Position numbers and translations under genes: made by a program
Source: Chitinophaga pinensis
GTDB taxonomy: Bacteria > Planctomycetota > Phycisphaerae > Phycisphaerales > SM1A02
DNA: 25,949 nt
Reading direction: 5' to 3'
Assembly: GCA_943329105.2 (NCBI GenBank)
Contig: CALQCP020000009.1
Span: 1 to 25,949, forward strand
Part shown: positions 22,701 through 25,949 of the stretch, in pieces
Position numbering within the stretch: position 1 is the first letter of the stretch
How the letters are laid out: each line of letters starts with the position of its first letter
The notes under the pieces: model-generated
Seen by the model: the letters and a program-made list of their open reading frames with translations, nothing else
The model's database searches: none
What the model was told of the DNA's origin: nothing

Positions 22701-23386
22701 CGCGCATGGAACTGGATGCCATCGTGGTTCCTGGTTCAAGCGGGGAGATTCGTGAACTCACCTATCAAGACACGCTGCGTCGCGCCCGCGAGACGGTGAC
22801 ACGGCTCTCCAATGGTCGCATCGGCTATCTGCATATTGCGGCCATGGACCAAGCTTCGCTTGATGTTTACGAGCGCGACTTGTATGCCCAAGCGGATGGC
22901 AAGGACGGCTTGATCATTGACGTGCGCAACAACGGCGGCGGATCAACAGCTGATCGCCTGCTCAGTTCCATCATGGTGCAGCCCCATGCGTACACCGTGC
23001 CGCGCGGCGCGGATCCGGCCAAGAAGGGTCACTACCCAGTGGATCGGTTGTTCATCCAGCGCTACTCGCTTCCGATCGACATGTTGTGCAACGAAAAGAG
23101 TTTCTCAAACGCGGAGATCACCGCGCATGCCTTCAAGACATTGAAGCGCGGCACTTTGGTGGGCACGCAGACCTACGGAGGCGTCATCTCCACTGGCAGC
23201 ACCTCTCTCATTGATGGCACGACCGTACGTACGCCATTCCGCGGTTGGTACCTACAAGATGGAACCGACATGGAGCTGCATGGCGCCATGCCGGACATTG
23301 TGGTGCCGCAAACTGCAGAAGACGAGAGTGCGTCCCGCGATACCCAACTCGAAACCGCGGTCGCCGATCTCATGAAGCGACTGTAA
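19754..23386 (+). CDS. exported tricorn-type serine protease (S41 family) with WD40-like propellers and PDZ domain
   Basis: The 1210-residue product starts with a Sec signal peptide (cleavage after SALA, residue 22), so it acts outside the cytoplasm. Domain order is as in tricorn: six- and seven-bladed propeller-like repeats (SPDGNVILFSWRGDLW, SPDGASIVFDSDRDG, LSPDGKTMAMVAYGDV, WSPDSRMLAIRQDD, WSSDGKVLAFAST), a core domain, a PDZ domain (LAVGDVIVAVNGEVV) and the protease fold. Catalytic residues can be placed: Ser889-His890 (LNASHLGV), nucleophile Ser1118 (NEKSFSNAEI) and Glu1174 (DMELHGAMPDI). Two insertions break the propeller region: an Ala/Pro linker then Lys/Asp run (residues about 412-490), and a Lys/Asp/Glu pentad repeat (667-711). 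These make it longer than the roughly 1070-residue archaeal enzyme. It is monocistronic by appearance and converges with sucB. Confidence 0.93.
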   Translation: MQLIATVAAAFVIALSAPSALAGTVDLPRYPATSPDGNVILFSWRGDLWKCPSTGGGALRLTSNAANEGRSAFSPDGASIVFDSDRDGGRNLFIMKSDGSDVRQLTFGDSAAILSGTGVDGTGRPVAYFESMRESDLYRAARPYMVPLAGGPVERACDAFGSHPIATRNGATVLFERGSSAWFRRGYQGPDQRDVWTFDRATGRFAQLTDWKGNDGWAFPAGEDIIYLSDRGNGKSINIWRKKFAAPATDPGAQLTSFDDDVRELAVSTDGRVAIFSNWDSLWRLDLVTPGAQPIKIVMQAAEDESDRIRPRSVGRDVTEAQLSPDGKTMAMVAYGDVYVKGVEERTPFVRVTRTPARERDIAWMPDGTKLLFSSDSDGNDSIYEATVTQTRGEVRSAFKDKVNPKKEEPKAEPAAAVPAAAPVTAPAAAPAAEPATAPVAAPALAPTPAPAVVDPAAPAPVAAAPVAEPAKDDKKDDKKAEKKDDKKDEGARWADAVKIEVKPFIALPALSERGPSPSPDGKKVAYRRDLNTLVVRDVATGEEKDLRTGFDQSIDWRWSPDSRMLAIRQDDDNFNSDIWIQPADGSAPAVNISRHPDIDANPRWSSDGKVLAFASTRVENDGDVYMVFLDKDLEGMQRFEQDQYFKDAAEAAKKKAAERSPKKPESKKDDSKKDESKKDEPKKDESKKDEPKKDEPKKDEPKGDDSKKDDAKNDKKDPPKPLDLDDAYMRLRRLTTMPGNELDLEISPAGDRVFFMGGTGEAAGLNSVAWSGGETKKLGAAGSIQQMSLAGDKLVVVGKGGASVVNLPAGDAKAIDLSDTVELDLAAQSNQKFLEMARTMGSVFYSPTMNGCDWPKLSAKWSDLANNARTDEEFDYVANRFLGELNASHLGVRSPGSEGAGRLPVGRLGARTLFAEGGFRVEELLRDGPATKGQTPLAVGDVIVAVNGEVVKPGVSIEDVFRGTAGKETVVRVMRAPAAGEPRMELDAIVVPGSSGEIRELTYQDTLRRARETVTRLSNGRIGYLHIAAMDQASLDVYERDLYAQADGKDGLIIDVRNNGGGSTADRLLSSIMVQPHAYTVPRGADPAKKGHYPVDRLFIQRYSLPIDMLCNEKSFSNAEITAHAFKTLKRGTLVGTQTYGGVISTGSTSLIDGTTVRTPFRGWYLQDGTDMELHGAMPDIVVPQTAEDESASRDTQLETAVADLMKRL
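21752..21886 (+). repeat. tandem 15-bp repeat coding nine (S/P)KKD(E/D) pentads
   Basis: Nine consecutive in-frame 15-bp units, built on TCC/CCC AAG AAG GAC/GAT GAG/GAA, encode SKKDD, SKKDE, SKKDE, PKKDE, SKKDE, PKKDE, PKKDE, PKGDD and SKKDD. Third positions vary (GAT/GAC, GAA/GAG), so the units are not all identical at DNA level. The segment sits between propeller blades of the tricorn protease and should be an extended, highly charged linker. Copy number probably varies between strains. Confidence 0.9.
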
Positions 23387-23388
23387 AT

Positions 23389-23430
23389 CCAAGCGACTTC
23401 ATCTAGCAATCAACGGCGGCTTGGCTTTTC
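23389..23430. terminator. weak candidate terminator between convergent tricorn and sucB genes
   Basis: In the 46-nt gap, CCAAGC (23389-23394) can pair with GCTTGG (23419-23424), followed on the plus strand by CTTTTC. The loop of 24 nt is long and the stem only 6 bp, so this is a weak call; it would serve the plus-strand gene. Confidence 0.3.
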
Positions 23431-23432
23431 AC

Positions 23433-24719
23433 TTAGTCCAAGAGCAGTCGTTCAGGCTTCTCGATGCAGTCCTTGATGTGCACCAGGAAACTCACCGCAT
23501 CTGCGCCGTCAATGATGCGGTGGTCGTAACTGAGTGCCAAGTACATCATCGGTCGCAGAGCGATCTGTCCTGGGTTGCGCGGATCTTCCACCGGTCGCTT
23601 CTTGATGGTGTGCATACCCAGAATGGCGCTCTGCGGCGCATTCAAGATCGGCGTTGACATCAAGCTGCCGTAGATGCCACCGTTGGTGATGGTGAATGTG
23701 CCACCGGTCATCTCATCAACCGTGAGCTTGCCCTCGCGCGCCTTCGCGGCAAATCCGCGGATCGCCAGTTCAATCTCCGCAAAGCTCAAGAGCTCCGCAT
23801 TGCGAAGCACCGGTACCACCAAGCCGCGGTCGGTACCCACTGCAATCGAGACGTCTGCGTAGTCGTGGTACTCAACCTCATCCAGCGAGATGTACGCGTT
23901 GACCTTCGGGAAGCGCTTCAGCGCACTGCAACATGCTTTCACAAAGAAGCTCATGAAGCCGAGGCTCACGCCGTGGTGCTTCTCAAAGCTTTCCTTGTGT
24001 TCCGAGCGCAGACGCATGACCTCGGTCATGTCGCACTCATTGAACGTGGTGAGCATCGCAGCGGTGTGTTGCGCTTGGACAAGGCGTTCCGCGATTCGCT
24101 GCCTGATCTTTGGCATCTTCTCGCGTCGAACGCCGCGTGCACCGGCCACGGCCATCGGCATGGCAACAGCCGCCACGGGCTTCACGGGATTGGCAATCGT
24201 CGACACGGCCGTCGCGGCGCGCTCAACATCAGCCATCACGATTCGTCCGGACGTTCCACTGCCAGTGACTTTCGCGAGGTCGACGCCCTTGTCGGCCGCC
24301 ACCTTCTTGGCGAGTGATGATGCCTTCTTGCCATCCACCGGCTCTGCCACGACTGCGGCCGTCACTGTTGCCGCCACCGCCGCTGCAGGTGCCTTGCTTG
24401 CGGCACTCGCCGGACTGGCCGCGCTTGCTGCATTGCTGGCGCCTGCTGCATTGCCCGCGCCTCCCTTGGCACCCGCTGGCTTCGCCGCCGCAGTGTCGAT
24501 CGCCCCAATCGGCGCTCCTACCTTCTGCTCGGCGCCGGACTGCACCTTGACGCGCAGCACACCCGCCGCGGGCGCGCGCACTTCCAGGGTTGCCTTGTCA
24601 CTTTCAATGTCGACCAAGACCTCATCGGTCTCCACCCAGTCGCCGTCATGCTTATGCCATTGACCGAGCGTGACTTCAGTGATCGATTCGCCAGGGCTCG
24701 GAACCATGATGTCCAACAT
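23433..24719 (-). CDS. sucB: 2-oxoglutarate dehydrogenase E2, dihydrolipoyllysine-residue succinyltransferase
   Basis: SucB moves the succinyl group from the lipoyl arm to CoA in the TCA-cycle 2-oxoglutarate dehydrogenase complex. The 428-residue protein has one lipoyl domain (residues 1-75; lipoyl lysine Lys42 in IESDKATLE), an Ala-rich flexible linker (about 77-128), a peripheral subunit-binding domain (about 131-168: ASSLAKKVAADKGVDLAKVTGSG) and the acyltransferase domain ending SYDHRIIDGADAV with catalytic His400 and Asp404. The VPSPGESITE start and the catalytic-domain signature GFMSFFVKA favour succinyl- over acetyltransferase. ATG 24719 is supported by GGAGA 5 nt upstream; ATG 24731 is the alternative. 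sucA ends 51 nt upstream on the same strand, as in the usual sucAB operon. Lpd (E3) is not in view. Confidence 0.94.
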   Translation of the reverse strand: MLDIMVPSPGESITEVTLGQWHKHDGDWVETDEVLVDIESDKATLEVRAPAAGVLRVKVQSGAEQKVGAPIGAIDTAAAKPAGAKGGAGNAAGASNAASAASPASAASKAPAAAVAATVTAAVVAEPVDGKKASSLAKKVAADKGVDLAKVTGSGTSGRIVMADVERAATAVSTIANPVKPVAAVAMPMAVAGARGVRREKMPKIRQRIAERLVQAQHTAAMLTTFNECDMTEVMRLRSEHKESFEKHHGVSLGFMSFFVKACCSALKRFPKVNAYISLDEVEYHDYADVSIAVGTDRGLVVPVLRNAELLSFAEIELAIRGFAAKAREGKLTVDEMTGGTFTITNGGIYGSLMSTPILNAPQSAILGMHTIKKRPVEDPRNPGQIALRPMMYLALSYDHRIIDGADAVSFLVHIKDCIEKPERLLLD

Positions 24720-24724
24720 GTCAT

Positions 24725-24729
24725 TCTCC
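24725..24729 (-). promoter_or_regulatory. Shine-Dalgarno of sucB
   Basis: GGAGA on the minus strand lies 5 nt before ATG 24719 and favours this start over the in-frame ATG at 24731. Confidence 0.65.
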
Positions 24730-24770
24730 ATGCGCGTTACGCGCGGTGTCATTCTTCCGAAACGAACCGA

Positions 24771-25949
24771 TTAGCGTGCGTTCCGGCCTTTACCCGATGA
24801 GGGATTCTGCGTTGCCGCGGACGTGCTGCCCGCGCTGTCCTTGTTTCCAACCGTACCGCCTGCGGGAGCACCCACGGCGGCGGCCACAATCTTTGCCTGT
24901 TCCTTGGCATGGCGCTTCGTACTGCCGACCGCCGAGCTCGATTGCGCCGGCCGTCCAACATACGAAGGGGTGCAGCCAAGATGCGTCAAGAACTTACCGA
25001 GCATTGCCTGCCATGCACCGCAATTTTCCGGCTCTTCTTGCGCCCACACGATCTCCGCGCCGCGGTACTTCGCCGCTTGCGCACGAATCTCCTCGGCAGG
25101 GAACGGAGTCAATTGCTCAACGCGCACAATCGCCACCGCATTGTTGCCACTTTCAGTCCGCTGCGCATCAAGCTCGTAGAACAGTTTGCCAGTGCAGAAC
25201 ACCAGCTTCTTCACGCGCGCTGGATCCGGCTTCGCGGGATCGCCAATGACCGTCTGGAACTGTCCGTGCGTGAACTCCGCCATCGGGCTCTGCGCACTCG
25301 GCAGTCGCAACATGCTCTTGGGAGTCATCACCACCAGTGGCTTGCGGAAGCTGCGCTTCATCTGCCGCCGTATCACATGGAACATCTGTGCAGTGGTGGA
25401 TGGATACACCACTTGAATGTTCTCGTCGGTGGACTGTTGCAGGAATCGCTCCATGCGACCACTGGAATGCTCAGGGCCCTGGCCTTCATAGCCGTGCGGC
25501 AAGAACATCGTCAATCCGGATGAGCGGAACCACTTGGACTCCGCAGCGACTACGAACTGATCAAAGATCACCTGCGCGCCGTTAGCAAAATCTCCAAACT
25601 GCGCTTCCCAAATCACTAATGCATGCGGATCGACCAGGGAGTACCCGTATTCGAATCCAACGCACGCGCACTCGGTGAGCGGGGAGTTGAACATCTCAAA
25701 GCGCCCCTTGGCACCCTTGAGGTGCTTGAGTGCCATCCACTCTTCACCGGTCTCTTGATCAAAGATCGCCGCGTGTCGGTGGCTAAATGTGCCACGCTTG
25801 ACATCTTGACCCGTGATGCGAATGGTGTCGCCCTCTTCGACCAACGAGCCGTAGGCCAGCAACTCCGCCAGCGCCCACTCTACGCCGCCATCCTCAACAG
25901 ACGCACGCGACTGCACGCCCTTGGCAACGGTCTTGTGCGCTGCAAATCC
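24771..25949 (-). CDS. sucA: 2-oxoglutarate dehydrogenase E1 component, C-terminal part (5' end outside the window)
   Basis: The E1 enzyme decarboxylates 2-oxoglutarate with thiamine diphosphate. The open frame runs to the window edge (393 codons visible), covering the transketolase-like pyrimidine domain and the C-terminal domain. Diagnostic stretches are ITGQDVKRGTFSHRHAAIFDQ, SPLTECACVGFEYGYSL, WEAQFGDFANGAQVIFDQF and FLPHGYEGQGPEHSSGRMERFLQ, which together are specific for 2-oxoglutarate rather than pyruvate E1. The normal end of the family is near YVGRPAQSSSAVGSTKRHAKEQ. Here about 40 further Ala/Gly/Ser-rich residues follow, ending SSGKGRNAR, a small low-complexity tail. The visible part shows no frameshift. 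sucB follows 51 nt downstream. Confidence 0.95.
   Translation of the reverse strand, partial: GFAAHKTVAKGVQSRASVEDGGVEWALAELLAYGSLVEEGDTIRITGQDVKRGTFSHRHAAIFDQETGEEWMALKHLKGAKGRFEMFNSPLTECACVGFEYGYSLVDPHALVIWEAQFGDFANGAQVIFDQFVVAAESKWFRSSGLTMFLPHGYEGQGPEHSSGRMERFLQQSTDENIQVVYPSTTAQMFHVIRRQMKRSFRKPLVVMTPKSMLRLPSAQSPMAEFTHGQFQTVIGDPAKPDPARVKKLVFCTGKLFYELDAQRTESGNNAVAIVRVEQLTPFPAEEIRAQAAKYRGAEIVWAQEEPENCGAWQAMLGKFLTHLGCTPSYVGRPAQSSSAVGSTKRHAKEQAKIVAAAVGAPAGGTVGNKDSAGSTSAATQNPSSGKGRNAR

Noticed and set aside
23890..24663. 257-codon plus-strand frame opposite sucB
   Set aside because: sucB on the other strand has complete domains and catalytic residues; the plus-strand frame is an Ala-rich shadow.
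24732..24744. GCGCGT-T-ACGCGC near-palindrome between sucA and sucB
   Set aside because: As RNA it gives only a 5-bp stem with a 3-nt loop; too small to call a terminator or regulator.
1..25949. Mobile element, prophage or genomic island
   Set aside because: No transposase, integrase, long terminal repeats, tRNA gene or obvious compositional shift is visible; the genes are mostly housekeeping.

Overview
The window reads as chromosomal DNA from a planctomycete, most likely of the Phycisphaerae type. The clues are indirect. It has an LL-diaminopimelate aminotransferase (DapL, common in the PVC group), a PurL that carries its own PurS-like N-terminus, an exported tricorn-type protease, moderately high GC, and many genes with no convincing Shine-Dalgarno. 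I see no tRNA, rRNA, CRISPR array, transposase, integrase, phage gene or recognisable defence or secretion cluster. Gene content is mostly housekeeping, and gene boundaries are tight throughout.

Region 1 (1-9589, + strand). The window opens inside an outer-membrane porin gene. It is followed by purL and purQ (formylglycinamidine ribonucleotide synthase), a Gfo/Idh/MocA oxidoreductase, a YdhS-like FAD/NAD(P)-binding protein, an endonuclease IV (nfo) reading frame that continues without a stop into a TPR lipoprotein, and queF (queuosine pathway). Spacing from purL to nfo is 0-34 nt, so these genes are probably one transcript.

Region 2 (9549-14098, - strand). A two-gene unit encodes an exported putative esterase and then a roughly 950-residue exported protein that I do not recognise. 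The end of the latter overlaps the end of queF by 41 bp.

Region 3 (14122-16404, + strand). A probable lipoprotein of the DUF4097 beta-repeat type starts very close to the divergent esterase gene and is followed by dapL (lysine and peptidoglycan precursor).

Region 4 (16467-19337, - strand). In transcription order: a 106-residue unknown protein, an M42 metallo-aminopeptidase, a PmtA-like SAM methyltransferase and the 23S rRNA 2'-O-methyltransferase RlmE. A perfect 12-bp inverted repeat abuts the start codon of the M42 gene. A gene-free stretch of about 416 nt separates this unit from the next gene.

Region 5 (19754-25949). A 1210-residue exported tricorn-type protease (+ strand) has two low-complexity insertions, one of them a tandem pentapeptide repeat. 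It converges on the sucA-sucB pair (2-oxoglutarate dehydrogenase E1 and E2, - strand); sucA runs off the right edge.

The most unusual items are the nfo-TPR in-frame fusion, the 950-residue orphan exported protein, the inverted repeat at the M42 start and the insertions in the tricorn protease. I found no clear new multi-gene system.
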